Assembly: GCA_035236585.1 (NCBI GenBank) | Contig: CP141126.1 | Span: 69,417,414 to 69,481,413 of the forward strand | Direction: 5' to 3' | From: Warburgia ugandensis | Taxonomy: Eukaryota > Streptophyta > Magnoliopsida > Canellales > Canellaceae | Length of the DNA stretch: 64,000 nucleotides | Part shown: positions 10,315-21,908 of the stretch, one piece after another | How positions within the stretch are numbered: position 1 is the stretch's first letter | How the letters are laid out: each line of letters starts with the position of its first letter | Notes under the pieces: model-generated | What the model saw: only the letters and a program-made list of their open reading frames with translations | The model's database searches: none | What the model was told of the DNA's origin: nothing | Made by a program: the position numbers and the translations under genes

Positions 10315-11340
10315 TATATGTAGAAAAGATGGGGAAGGAAAAGTATCTCAAGGGGTACCTCAAAAGGTTCCTGGTATAAAGTCAAGTCCTCCATATTAAA
10401 CATCATATGTGATATGGTGCCATCACCTTGGCATGTAATTTCTTTAAGATCCCCATGGGAAATCTCTCAATACGAACTTGAACCATCACCATGTCTCCCT
10501 CAGAAAACTCTTGAAACCAGCAATGTACATGTACAACAGTCTTATAGTTTTTATTACTTATATAATCTTTCAACGTATCTCAGCATGCAAATCATGGATT
10601 TTACAATGACTATGCAGATTCGCTTGGTCTAGATGCAATAATAATGGGGATTGAATTAATAGGCTTCCTAGGTTGATAACCAATGACACACTAATACGGG
10701 CTGAACCTTGTGGACCCATTGATGGAGCTATTATGTGCAAACTCAGCCATTGGTAAGATTCTATCCCAACTAGAGACATGATTACCAGCTATACAGCATA
10801 AGAAGCAACCTAAACTCCTATTCAGCAATTGAGCGTAACCATAGCTTGAGGATGATATGTAGCTGGAAACTTGAGACACATGTTAAGCATTTTCCAAAGG
10901 TTTTTTCAGAAATACTCATAAAATTAAAGTCTTTGTCAGACACTTTTGTTTTAGGAAGACCATGCAACCTCACGACCTCACTAAAGAACAACTTTGCAAC
11001 ATATGAGGTGTCGGCTATGACATCTTAGAGAAACAATTTAGAACCACAAAAATCAAATCATGCCCCTTTAATGTCCCAGGTAATCCCAATGTAAAGTCCA
11101 TACTAAGATCCTGCCAAGGAATATGAGGAACATGTAAAATTGTGTAAGGGCCTCTGTCTTGTTTTCTACCTTTAGCAATCTGACTAGTAAGATAGTAAGA
11201 AACAACAAGTGCCATGTGGCGTTTGAGACTAGGCCATAAAGCCTATCCTCGACAATAGCAAAGGTTTTTTCTCAACCAAAGTGACTAGCGGCTCTGCCTA
11301 CATGCGGTTCCCAAATAAGAAATCTCTCAAAGATGAACTA
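10315..11340 (-). pseudogene. G3 integrase remnant
   Basis: The segment at 11,015-11,215 reads GRKQDRGPYTILHVPHIPW, then QDLSMDFTLGLPGTLKGHD, the gypsy integrase core start with the first catalytic Asp. A downstream segment near 10,691-10,879 contains WDRILPMAEFAHNSSINGST, the conserved block after the catalytic Glu. The C-terminal part follows near 10,330-10,530 (VMVQVRIERFPMGIL-like). Frameshifts separate them. Confidence 0.7.
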
Positions 11341-11699
11341 GGAATACATAGGTGAGTACCCCAAAATAAATATCCCTTATCGGTAACAAACAATATGTGA
11401 GTTATATATCTCACCACAATCTGAACTAGTTGGTAATCTTTAATGAGACAATGAAAGCCAACTACCTCCATGTTTATAGTGTGCAAAACACCAGCTACTC
11501 TACTTAAGAATGTCAGTGGGTTTGTTATTCACTCCGGCACACTGTTGGAGCACAAAAGTGTACTCTTGCTAAAATTCAATCCACTCTGCATGTTGGTGTC
11601 CCAATATCGTCTGAGAGTTCAAGTACTAAAGGGCTTAGTAAGTACACATGCCAATACTTAAGAGCTTGGACTGCTACATAGAATTCTCGATCATAGGAG

Positions 11700-12660
11700 G
11701 AATACATTTGTCATGTCTCATTCGATATCTCAATGAAATAGGCAATAGAATGGCTCGCTTGACATAACTGTCCTATCCTGACTCCAGTGGCATTACGTGC
11801 AACTACAAAGACCTCAGCAAAGTCTGAAACCCTAGATACGGGAGTGTGCAACAACATGTCCCCAATCACTCTGAATGCACTAGCAGCCGATTTACTCCAT
11901 GTAAACTCCTCTTTATTGAAGCAATTTGTGAGTGGGGCCATGATGCTAAGGAAACCCTTAATGAACTTCTTATTAAAAGCAGCCAGACCACAGAAGCTTT
12001 TGGCCTTATCAATGCTTGAAGGTTGAACCCACTCTATAATGGCTTGCACCTTTTTTGAATCTGCTGCGACTTCCTCTGTAGATACAACAAACCTAAGAAG
12101 ATAAGGGAACATTGAATATTGCATGAAAGAACACTTTTTCAAGTTTATATAGAGCTTATGATGAAGGACCTCTCAAACTGTGTGTACATGAAGATGTTCA
12201 TTTGGGGTTTGCTGTAAACAAGGATGTCATCAAAGTAAACCACGTGGAAATGGCCAATAAAAGGATGAAACACTTGATTCATAACTCTCATGGAAGTGCT
12301 TGGTACATTGCTTAGTTCGAAAGGCATGACCAACCATTCATACAACTCGTCTTTTGTCTTGAAGGCTGTTTACTACTTGTCTTCCTCTCTAATACGAATT
12401 TGGTGGTATCCGCTACATAAGCTGAGCTTTGAGAATATTTTAAATCTGGCCATCATATCAAGTATGTTGTCAAGTTGAGGTATGGAAAACCTGCACTTGA
12501 CAGTAATTTTATTAATGGCTCAATCATCTTCTCAGATCCTCCATCTACCATCCTTTTTTGGGGTGAATAATGTGGAAACAACACAAGGACTGAGATTCTC
12601 ATGAAGAAAGCCCATTTGCAGCCACTCTTCTACCTGCCTTTGGAAGTCAAGGTGCTTGGT
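11700..12660 (-). pseudogene. G3 reverse transcriptase and RNase H remnant
   Basis: The segment at 12,145-12,345 reads [19 protein letters not shown] and [14 protein letters not shown], an RT palm with an intact YFDD box. Upstream near 12,400-12,480 are [18 protein letters not shown]-like residues; the usual KIDL reads KLSL. The segment at 11,711-12,142 covers the RT thumb and RNase H start (VVSTEEVAADSKKVQAI, FCGLAAFNKKFIKGF, FTWSKSAASAF). Stops separate the parts. Confidence 0.75.
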
Positions 12661-13079
12661 GGGACTCATTCAATAATGGGGTAAGTTAGGTAGGGAGGAC
12701 GCTGGAACTAAATTGATGGTGTTTTGAGTGTGCCAAAAGGATGCAAGTCCGTCAAATAGCTCCTAGGGCACAACTTCTGCAAACTTGCAAGCACTTGACG
12801 ACTAACTTCAATAGGAGTCTACTCTTTGGGCTCAATAAGTGAGTTCTAACCTCAGTGGCGACAAGGGCATAATAATTCCCTTTTTTTGACTCTTGCTCAA
12901 AATCTTCTTTATTTTTATGATGTGCAAGGTTTTTGTTTTCTCAATGGGTGGACGAGGTTCTTTTGGCTGTGTCATTGTAGGATCTTTGGGCTTGGACAAA
13001 AACTATATAATTTTCTTGCCCCTATAGTATAAAATGCAAGTATTATTCTTTCTAAAGTGAGCCACATCCAAATCATACT

Positions 13080-13640
13080 GTCAGGGTGTACCTAACAAAA
13101 TGTGTGCAACATTCATGGGTGGAACATTGCACCATGTAATAGCCCTGTGAGCAGCAAACTGAATGGGTACTAAATGCCTCTAAGTTACATAGATGTCTTA
13201 TCTAGCCACCACCTTGTATAGTTGAGGATGTGGTCTCGGTTTCAACTGTAATTGGGCAAATGCAGTCTTGGAGACAACATTCATGTAAATACCACTATCA
13301 ATAATGACCTTGCAGTTGTGGTCACCACCATTAATGTATGTGGGAAAAATACTAGTGCATCCACTAACATCTAACATCTAACATCCTTCTTAGGTGTGGC
13401 TATGACAGGCCTAACTGCATACAAAGCAGCAACAGGCTCATCAACATCACTTATGCCCTCCTTGGTTTTGTGAGCATACTTCTCAGCCACTACATTCTCA
13501 TCTTCTTTTCCCAGACTGCAGATTTTGCAAGGGGCATGGTTAAGCTCTATGCCCTGATTTATGACATATAAATCAAATATCTGGAGTAGAGGACCTAGTT
13601 GCAGTTGCCTTATCTTTTCTGTCTTCTCGACCATGGATTA
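13080..13640 (-). pseudogene. G3 protease and nucleocapsid remnant
   Basis: Minus-strand reading near 13,270-13,320 gives DHNCKVIIDSGIYMNVVSK, a retropepsin site with DSG intact. NVAHILLGTP follows nearer 13,080. Near 13,535-13,570 the reading stop-FICHKSGHRA-stop-PCP is a nucleocapsid knuckle that has lost its first Cys to a stop. The open segment at 13,371-13,634 is mostly a shadow frame across this junction. Confidence 0.55.
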
Positions 13641-14400
13641 CAGGGGGATTGATGTTTGTAGCTTTAGTATTGGAAAACGTCATATCCGTTAGATAACTTG
13701 GAAACTTCTTTTTTTGTAATGGTGACACTGGAAGGAATTGTGTAGAAAAAGACCAGTGGTTTGTCAGAAAAGTTAAGGTGCTCTAGCACCAAAAGGAAAA
13801 AGGTGAATGTTCTTGGTGGTTATTGTTCTTTTAATAGAAAAGAGACAAGGTCTTGGGCATGTGCTTTTTTTGGTAAATACAATAATATGTACCAAGAACT
13901 AAGGAGTCTTAGGCACTCATTCACTACCTTCGAGTGACTGATCTGCCATGTGATATCGTTCTGCAAAATTGGTACTACCACATCCAAGTTGGATTCCCAG
14001 ATAATCTGCAACTCTTTTTGTACATGTAAGTCAGGTTCTACTTTAAAAAGCTTTGAGTAAAGCCCACCATTTAGTGCAGTTATCTGTATGTTGCTTTAGG
14101 AAGACACTAAATCCAGCAAAGAATTCTAGCCTAGAGTTCTAGCAGGACGTAAAGGTTTTGGGCTAAGATGATTTTAATAGGGAAGAGAGAAGTGTCTGGG
14201 ACCACATATTTTAGCAGGGTAGCAAAGATGCTGAGCGGAGATTGCTTTTACAGTCAGATGACAAAAATGCCCCTACTTTCTTATTCAATTCTCAAATGAA
14301 AGACCATCTGATATGATAAGTTTGCAGCCTAGCCCTTATGATTCACCGATTCCAGAAGCATGAATCCCCAAAAACTAAGGGTGATTCAGGAAGCGCATCT
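13641..14400. other. No recognised gene; possible G3 gag leader or flank
   Basis: Lies upstream of the G3 nucleocapsid on its strand, so gag or leader sequence would be expected. I recognise no capsid motif. A minus-strand open stretch at 13,820-14,011 has no known family signature. Confidence 0.35.
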
Positions 14401-17384
14401 CTGCAAAGATGGGTGAGCAAAATGAATTCTGCTTCAAATTTGCTCTTCCCCACTTGGTGGTGCTTCCCTGCAACTATGCTCATTGGTTGGTGGCAAATTT
14501 ATCATGTCAATCATTGACTTACTGGAGCTATTCCACTGTGTCTGGGCCTGGTTTTCCATCCAAGTCTTCAAGTTCTTGGACATTGCTTTCGGCTAGAAGG
14601 TTAAAGGTCCTAGAGTAATCCCAATCATGCCGTTAAGTGAAGCCAATCAGACTTACCTTGTGTATTAATTCGGCTGATTTTTGTTGTGTCTTGTACCTGT
14701 ATATTTGCAAGGTGCTACATTTCTACCTGTTGGTCTGCTTGCAATCTCCTGTATATCCTTCCTATAAAGTGCTTCCATCTTTCCATCTCTTCATGCATAC
14801 CTTTTAATATCAATGCAACTGCTTCCTGAAAGCCTGCTGGCTCACTAAGATCTAATTTTGTGCCACGGAAACATGCTGCCCTTTGTGGCATGTAGCTGAT
14901 GAAGCAGCGGAAAGTTTAGAATCTATAGCACATATTAGGCAGGCACAGATGTCAATATGAAGTGTTCTGGGTAGAGTCGTAGACTTAAACATGGTGCTCA
15001 TTTATCTTAAAATGAAGCAATAGAATGACCATTATTATCATTCTGTACCTACCCTGTTTTTTCTCATGCCGTAGTATACATATGCAAGATAATAATCTTA
15101 CAAGCAGGTAAAGAGTGGTCGAGGTGTCCTTTTGCAATTTTCACCGTGACTCACAAAATATTTTCTACCCAGTGAGATACTTTCTTGCATATATATGCTG
15201 TGACATGGACTTCATGAGCATAACACCGGGGATGCAAATAGAAACACGTTGGGTTTACCAGAAAAGCATAGCTGCAGAGGTTTGCCTGAATATGATAAAT
15301 GTTAACATGCTACTCATGTGGAGAAATCTGTTGAATGTCTCTTTCAATGATGTCGCCCTCAGTGAAATAGCAGGGAATAATTGGCATATGCTATGCGATG
15401 AGGTCTGTGCATAATGCAGTATGACAAAAACCGCTGAATGACTCCATGACTAGGAGACTCTCTTAATATGTGAAATGTGATCACTGCCTCCATCAGTTAG
15501 CTCCTTGGATGCCACCATAGTGTTTGGTAACAAATGCATAGAAGCATGTAAAGACAGAAAGGACTAGGTTTATGTTTAAGAAAATAAAGCCATGTGAAGC
15601 TAGAGCCATCGATAAAGTAACGTAAAAAGGAAAATCAGAATAAGAGGTAATTGGAGCTGCTTCTGAAATATTTGAGTGCCATGAAATGGAAAGTAGACTT
15701 TATTTTATTACTGGAAGCAATAGAAATACATTGTTTGCCTATTTGACAGCTAGAGCATAAAACTGAGTTGACAGAACCATCACTGATGTGGCTAAGTTAT
15801 GATGTCTCAAAAGATCAACTTATGCAATTCTTTTTCTTTCCTTTTTTTGCTGACTTTATTTATTGTTTGTAGTTTGGTTTTTATTTTCTATTTTGGTTTG
15901 ACATTTTTTGGTTTTTTTAATCTAATTTTTAAGATCCTTATATGTGAAAAATGTATCTCTATTAAACCTTGATGAATTATTAGCATTCAGACCAAAGAAG
16001 AACTCCAAATTATTATTTGTTTTTTTGGAATCCTCGATAAATTAATACAATATGTTTACATATATTCACTTTGTTTTAATGATTCAATTTCAACAATTTG
16101 CCCAAAGCGACGAGACCCCACTGGAATGTGGTGTGGAAGCTTCTGCCAAGAGCTCAAGCTTTGCCATGGATTTTCATATCTGTCACTAGGCCTTATGGAG
16201 ATTTTGAAATGTAGCTTGTGTTTAGTAAGGGTGTTAACTTCTCGTGGCTGCCCAAGTTGGGACCAGATCTGTGTATTATTGTACTTCAAATACACACACA
16301 AACATATGCTCATGTCTGTCCTCATGCACAATGTGCACTATAACAGGCTATGTGCTTATGAAACTAGTTTACATTTTAATATTTCATTATCTGAAATTTT
16401 TTATTTTAAGAAATTTGACCTAAATCCATGTTTATTTGTTTAAAATTTACTTGTTTTACTATATTTCTCATTTCTCATTTCCTGATAACGGAATGTGGCA
16501 ATACCCAAGTAGTTGGTTCAGTATTAAGCTTTTATTGTTGTTAGTTAAATAAATTTTAATACTATCAGTCCATGTATGACCAATGTTTGGAAAGCAAGCA
16601 CACAGGCAGATCATGCTATCCTCGCAAAATTGAAATAAAAATACTTTGTTTCAATCCTGAGATCACCCAAGCTAATAGCAAACACCATTCTTTTAGAAAA
16701 CTCTCCAATTCAATGTTGGAAACTCAGAATTGACCAGGTTTTATCGAGTATAACTCATTCATTTGTCCGTTTTTGGCCTAATAGTACCACCACCAGTGTT
16801 TATGAGTCATATGAAAACAAAGTCACTAGAGTATCCTTCTGAGTTGAACCAATCTGGATCAACTGCCTTCATCCACTACCCTTTTTGGCCCGAAGTCCAC
16901 TTTTTGAAACTTTGAAAAACACAAACGAAATATTGGTTGTCACTTTATTTGGCACAATGAATTCCTATCATCTAACTCACAGTTATATCGGCAATTGATA
17001 CATGTGCATTGCTAATATGTCCATATCGTATCATTTTAGCCTTTACTGGTACAATGACCACTTACTGATGTTTTGAACCTTGATATTTGGAGGGACCATG
17101 TGGCGGTTGGATGCCATGGTAAATGAGATAAACCTTTGCAGAGGAAAGATCTCCTAAATAGTCATCCATTAATAAGGGCAATGATATTTTTCCTGATACA
17201 TTAGGCATTACATTAGTGGCATGCTTTACTTGAGGTCTACCTATGCCCTGCAATTATCCGGTTCTTTTATTTATTATCTTTGGTTCTTTTCTAATAAATT
17301 CTATTACTAACCAGATCATATTAGTTGCACCGGTCCTTGACTGAAAATTTTGCTGATTGCCATCTGGAAATACTCAGGGGTCAA

Positions 17385-17850
17385 TCATACCCACAACAAG
17401 GTCCATACTCTATGGACACTTGTCATCAACCTGAAACATCCTTCATGATTGGAAGCAACTGAAGCCCAGAGGGACCTCATCATGCAACCTGCTCTACCAA
17501 CAGCTTGGTAGTCATCAATGTTATCAGAGGCCTTGTCTGCAAGCCACTTTTGTTTCTCTGATGAGAAAAATAGCATGTTTGTCGGAATTGCATTGAGGTG
17601 AAGCTTTTGCTTGGATTAATGTCAGGCCCGATTATGGGGGGAACTCATAATGCAATCATCATGACCATCAGCTTGGTACTCATCAATGTTATGAGAGGCC
17701 TTGTCTGAGCTGCTTTTGTTTCTCCTATCTGAAAAGTAGCATGTTTATCAGAATGATCTTGAGCCATCTGTGCCATCAGCATTAATACTTGGGATTTGCA
17801 TATGCCTTTCTGTCTCTTCCATATCTTGTTGTATCCCAAGGCTGTAATAA
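17385..17850 (-). pseudogene. Possible decayed duplicated coding segment, unrecognised
   Basis: On the minus strand two neighbouring blocks, about 168 bp apart, each read SDKAS or ADKAS followed by H/D-NID-E/D-YQA. One is near 17,500-17,560 and the other near 17,668-17,720. Keeping this phrase in one frame in both copies hints that the ancestor was coding. Stops interrupt the longer reading. I do not recognise a family, and chance similarity is possible. Confidence 0.2.
17470..17765. repeat. Degenerate tandem duplication, period about 168 bp
   Basis: CAGCTTGGTAGTCATCAATG at 17,501 recurs with one change at 17,669. Further shared blocks are GAGGCCTTGTCTG, CTTTTGTTTCTC and TAGCATGTTT. The two copies differ by many substitutions and small gaps, so the duplication is old. 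Confidence 0.7.
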
Positions 17851-18116
17851 GTTGCCTACGTCCATTTTCATTATTGTTCTTCTGTGAATTTCTCTTCCAT
17901 TCATATAATCTTTAACTTGAACTAAAAGCTTTTTCTTGAATATTACTGGCCTTGGGTATGTGAACATTTTTAGAGATATATATAAAATTCCGGGACATGT
18001 CTGAAAACTGTCTGACATGCATGTTGACATGTGGACACATCTGTGGACATGTCTAAACCACTTCCCTTGGTATGCTTGGGCTCCTACAAGCTGTTATGTT
18101 GTTCTGCCAATAGCTT

Positions 18117-18620
18117 TTTAATGAAATACACTTAGCTTTATGCTTTCCTGTTTTAGAATTGCAGGTTATAACTTTCAATAGTTTGACTATAAGTTTCTAT
18201 TTCTTTGTCAACACAGCTAGTAAGCTACACCAATAGTTTCCTAGCTGCTGTCTTCCTACCAACCTATTGTTCGTCAGCCCTGTTTGCATCATGTTTTGAT
18301 GAATGGACAGTACATTTATGCTTTTCTGTTATAGAACTGTGGGCTGTATTTTTCAACAGTTTTACTGTGAGCTTCTATTTCTGTGTTAACACTAGTAAGC
18401 TAAGTAGCAGTCCTGTTTACAATATTTTAATGAATGAACCTTTGCTTTCTGCTTTCCTGTTTTAAAACTGTAGCTTTTACTTTTTATTAATTTGACGTTA
18501 GTTTCTTTTTATATGTTAGCACAGTAATGCTACACAAATTAGCACTGTTGTAACCTTGTTTTCAATTTTATAATGAAAATCCTTTTATGCTACACGAGCT
18601 ACTAAGCAGTATCCAGCCTA
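18117..18620. repeat. Degenerate tandem repeat, about 3 to 4 units of 131 to 178 bp
   Basis: A unit starting TTTTAATGAA or a variant begins near 18,117, 18,295, 18,426 and 18,567. Within units recur the blocks TTTATGCTTTCCTGTT, a following AACTGT or AATTGCAG, TTTGACT, and AGTAAGCTACAC. Spacing is irregular (about 178, 131 and 141 bp), so this is an ageing minisatellite-like array of unknown function. Confidence 0.65.
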
Positions 18621-19086
18621 AGCTTTATTTTTGTACACATCAATTCTTCTCTTCATTTCTACTGTAAACATCATTTACAAGCTAAACATTTCACACAGTT
18701 TAACCTACTCATTCATCTGATTTTTAGATTCTGTTTGTATGTTCTCTCACATACACGCTTACATTCTCTCCCAATTCTAATCCCTGGCCAAACAGAAAGC
18801 ATTGTAGAGTTGTCTGCGACCAACTGCACTAGACATAGTTGGCCTATTCCTCTATAATTGTTGTGCTGAGTTATGTAGAACTTCCAATCTCCCATTTCCT
18901 GGTGGGCATTGTTTTCTCATCTTTAAGGAGGTTATCTGCTTTGTAAGGCTAACGTATAAACTACATGAACTGATAGCAAGGTTAGATTTCTAAACACATA
19001 ATGCACAACTCTGTTTCTGTGAAGTTGTTTCTTTCAACTATTAGTCATGATTCTCTACCCAATTGCCCCTTATAATTCATGTTTAG

Positions 19087-19446
19087 CGTCATGCGCTCAG
19101 ACTTTCAGACTCCCTTACGGCACCTAGTCTTGAAATGCACTTAAGGCAGCAAGGCTAAGTTCAGCCTGAATTGCGGAAGCTTACAAAAAAATATAGGAAG
19201 AGATCTAGAAACCAGAAAAGAACACTATATATATTATTGTCATCAACTTATACTTTGATTCATTGATTGGTTCCATATGAGATGTCTTACAAATGAGGGA
19301 GCTTCTCTATTTATAGGAGCTCACCACTTTTCCACCTCCTCGATGGAGGGCTAAGATCATTACATAGATTGAGTCCACGAACCAGAATGGCCTCTTTTAG
19401 AACTTGTAGGCTTTGGTCATGGGCTGTGCAAGAATAGTCTGTGGCA
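19087..19446 (-). repeat. G7 3' LTR
   Basis: About 360 bp matching the right LTR from CGTCATGCGCTCAGACTTTC to CTGTGGCA. The terminal TGTCACGG and CCGTGACA of the intact LTR are decayed here. Some 150 bp present in the right LTR at about 21,678-21,832 is missing. A TATA box (TATAAATAGAG on the minus strand) lies at 19,308-19,316. Confidence 0.85.
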
Positions 19447-19460
19447 ATTTCCTCCACCTG
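19447..19460 (-). other. G7 polypurine tract
   Basis: Minus-strand AGGTGGAGGAAAT sits directly before the 3' LTR and is the expected plus-strand primer site. Confidence 0.6.
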
Positions 19461-19699
19461 ATAACGTCGATGCCCCAGTCGACATATCCTTCCTAGTGTC
19501 AGGAAATCCGTTGGGTCACATGCATTATATTTGTGCGACTTGCATCTCCCTCATTGTCTAGTGGTCCTTTCTTTCACTTAAAATCTGACTTGTTTTGTCT
19601 AGTCCTAGTTACTTTGGAACACTTTTCATGTTGTCAGCCTTTTGCATACTTGTAGACTTTTGCACAACCACCTGTTCTAGTGTGTCCTTGGCGTCTGTA

Positions 19700-20476
19700 G
19701 CTATGTAGTCACAGGCGCACTAGGCGCAAGGGGTGCGACTTGCACCTAGGGGGACTAGGCTTGCTTAGTCGCGCGACTTATGACAAGGCGCAAATTTAAA
19801 ACCCATTATATAAATATATAATATATAATATAAGTTAGATTTTTCTTATAAAGGAAGGGGCCATAATTGATAATGGCACCCCCTTTTTTAAAAACATAAC
19901 AGATTCGAGTCAGATTTGATGAAGGAAACGAAAAAACCAGAGAGAGGAGATGGAAGAGGAAATAGAAGAAGATGAAGGGGAGAGAGAGAGAGAGAGAGGA
20001 AGGAAGAAGAAAGAGAGGGGAAGAGGCTAGCTTGTCGGGGAAAGCCGCAGCATGCCAGCAAGAAGGGAAAGAAAAATTTGTGGGTTCATTAGAATTGCAT
20101 TGGTTTGCAGGAGAAGACATCGGCGGAGCCTATTATTCTCTTTAGTTCACGAGTAAGAACCAAAGCCCTAAGAAAATTTGATGATCTGTGTCGTTTTAAG
20201 GAATAGACGACTGATGCACGGAAATGGTATGTTTTTCGGAAAAATTTGCATTTTCCTTTCTCCTCTTACCTGTTCCCATCTTAGACGACGCAAAATCGAT
20301 GATCATGGTGCCTAGAATTGAGGGCGCAAAAGTCATGAAGCGCGCTAGGCGCAACTAGTAGTCTAGTTGCATTGCGACTTTTCCCCCTGCACTTACCCAA
20401 AATTGAGTTCCCAAAATTGAGTCGCACCCATGCGCATTTTTGCGCCTTGTGACTAGTTGCACCTGTGACTACGTAG
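19700..20476. mobile_element. Non-autonomous TIR DNA transposon inside G7
   Basis: A 777-bp element with terminal inverted repeats. The left end reads CTATGTAGTCACAGGCGCA and the right end, reversed, CTACGTAGTCACAGGTGCA. The similarity continues inward in a GCGCAAGG-rich region with gaps. Direct repeats GTCTGTA flank it at 19,693-19,699 and 20,477-20,483. No transposase is encoded. A (GA)n tract lies at 19,980-19,998. A 7-bp or longer duplication would fit a hAT- or Mutator-like superfamily, but I cannot decide which. Confidence 0.75.
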
Positions 20477-20743
20477 GTCTGTATGATTATCTTTTTCCAT
20501 TGTGGCTCTTGCACATTCATGTGGCCACTACAAGCCTTCATGTCTCTAACCCATCCAAGCTTAGTCGTTTTCCTCTTGGAGTGTTGTCGTTGTGTGGCAA
20601 CATACCTGCTGATCATCAATTGTGGTAACACTCCTGCTGACCATTTTTCCCTGGGGTTCTTTAGTTGTAAACTCCCTTATGGTAGTTAGGTGTGGCAATG
20701 TACCTACATGTACTGTCTCCATGTTTCCCATAGAGTTCTCGTG

Positions 20744-21307
20744 TTACATCACATGTCTCCTCGTGTCTTCATGTATGGCGACATCCTTTCTAGCTTCTAA
20801 CTTCTCTAGGGTTTTTCTAGACATCAATATACTCATGGAACCTAGTTGTATTGTCTCCTCGCTTGATGCAACTTCTTCCAGTGGTTGCACGTTTCCTTCC
20901 ACACTCTCTTGTGTGGCAACACTATCATTATCCATGGTTGTTTCAACTATTGTTGTGCAGTTAAGTGGTGTACCTAATTGTGCTGGATTCTCTAGTTCAC
21001 GTTCTTCCTCTTCCTCCTTTCGCATTGTCATATTGTGGAGAGCCTTTCTTGTTGGACAATCACACATGAGGTGTGGTCCATCACAAAAGTAGCATGGCCT
21101 TGTTGGAGTAGTAACCTTCCATCTCCAATCATAATTCTTTAGCATAGAAATGCTACCCATATGTGTTTCATGAAGGCTTAGCTCCCTCATGGAGCACAAC
21201 TCATCCTCCCTCTTGCTCTTAAGCTCTTTCGTCATAGCTTCAAGGGACCCAAACCTTGGGTGTACTTCCTCTCGCCAAGTGGAGATGTCACACACAATTG
21301 CCTTCAT
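20744..21307 (-). CDS. G7 gag-like ORF with CCHC knuckle
   Basis: A 187-codon minus-strand ORF. Residues about 70-90 read PCYFCDGPHLMCDCPTRKAL, the CX2CX3HX4C knuckle form common in plant gypsy Gag proteins, where the Cys before the last Asp is usually Arg. An acidic stretch (RKEEEEERELE) follows. This is the RNA-binding nucleocapsid region; no capsid core is evident upstream. It begins about 75 bp inside the primer-binding site, and sequence similar in type continues past its stop towards the DNA-transposon insertion. Confidence 0.65.
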   Translation of the reverse strand: MKAIVCDISTWREEVHPRFGSLEAMTKELKSKREDELCSMRELSLHETHMGSISMLKNYDWRWKVTTPTRPCYFCDGPHLMCDCPTRKALHNMTMRKEEEEERELENPAQLGTPLNCTTIVETTMDNDSVATQESVEGNVQPLEEVASSEETIQLGSMSILMSRKTLEKLEARKDVAIHEDTRRHVM

Positions 21308-21383
21308 CTTTATAAACCTTCACTTCTAACCTTGCTTTGAAACTAACTTCGCACAATCTCGCTCAACTACCAACCCTGTCGAA

Positions 21384-21398
21384 CCTACTCTAATACCA
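21384..21398 (-). other. G7 primer-binding site
   Basis: Minus-strand TGGTATTAGAGTAGG, two bases inside the 5' LTR. It matches the initiator-Met tRNA type TGGTATCAGAGC with one change in the core. It sets both the strand and the LTR edge. Confidence 0.85.
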
Positions 21399-21400
21399 TT

Positions 21401-21908
21401 TGTCACGGGCTCAGACTTTCAGACTCCCGTGCGGCACTTAGTCTTGAAATGCACTTAAGGCACCAAGGCTAAGTTTAGCTTGAATTGCGGAAGCTTACAA
21501 GAAAATATGGGAAGAGAGTGAGAAACTAGAAAAGAATATTATATATCATTGCCATCAACTTATACTCTGATTCATTGATTGGTTTCATATAAGATGTCTT
21601 ACAAATGAGGGAGCTCCTCTATTTGTAGGAGCTCACCCTCTTTCCACCTCCTCAATGGAGGGCTAAGATCATTACATATGTACTGTCCATATTGCTCTCT
21701 GGAACATTCTTACAAAATATCTAAAGTCTACCATATTCTAGATATTTCTAATGACAAATCTAGAATTTGGGCCTTCTAGATTATGGATCTTCCTCCACAG
21801 ATCTTCTATTGTAGACCATAGTCACTTGGATCGAGTCCACGAACCAGAATGGTCTCTTTTAGAACTTGTAGGCTTTGGTCATGGGCTGTGCAAGAACAGT
21901 CCGTGACA
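21401..21908 (-). repeat. G7 5' LTR
   Basis: A 508-bp LTR bounded by TGTCACGG and CCGTGACA, an 8-bp inverted terminal repeat. The TATA-like site near 21,618-21,628 is changed (CTACAAATAG on the minus strand), unlike the left copy. Its last 41 bp are part of a later tandem duplication that extends rightward. Confidence 0.88.

Larger units (their letters stand above)
10315..13640 (-). mobile_element. G3: Ty3/gypsy remnant, minus strand
   Basis: A third minus-strand gypsy pol. It runs from the integrase C-terminal tail (FNMEDLTLYQEPFE near 10,400) through integrase, RNase H, RT and protease to a nucleocapsid knuckle near 13,540-13,570. Only short open segments remain and no LTR pair was identified. 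It is of the same general type as G1 and G2 but is not a copy of either at a glance. Confidence 0.75.
14401..19086. other. Intron-like or intergenic DNA, no convincing gene
   Basis: This 4.7-kb stretch lacks retroelement motifs and is rich in plus-strand T tracts (for example 15,830-15,930), as plant introns often are. Short open stretches at 14,409-14,618, 15,115-15,414 and 16,126-16,443 show no domain and no convincing splice-flanked exon. It could be part of a very long 5' intron of the Rieske gene, or plain intergenic DNA. Two degenerate tandem repeats and a possible decayed coding segment are listed separately. Confidence 0.4.
19087..21908 (-). mobile_element. G7: gypsy-derived element with gag only
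   Basis: Two LTRs in the same orientation flank about 1.95 kb of internal DNA, of which 777 bp is a later DNA-transposon insertion. On the minus strand the order is 5' LTR (21,908-21,401), primer-binding site, gag with a zinc knuckle, polypurine tract, 3' LTR (19,446-19,087). No protease, RT or integrase was found, so it must have been mobilised in trans or has lost pol. TTAG lies just outside both LTRs and is the probable remnant of a 5-bp target-site duplication. Confidence 0.85.

Noticed and set aside
15115-15414. 99-codon plus-strand open stretch as a host exon
   Set aside because: No recognised domain, no clear splice sites, and similar chance stretches occur nearby.
16056-16443. Open stretches on both strands near 16.1-16.4 kb
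   Set aside because: The two strands overlap with no motif on either; neither can be supported.
20440-21092. Plus-strand open stretches, up to 156 codons
   Set aside because: They are antisense shadows of the G7 gag frame with its zinc knuckle on the minus strand.
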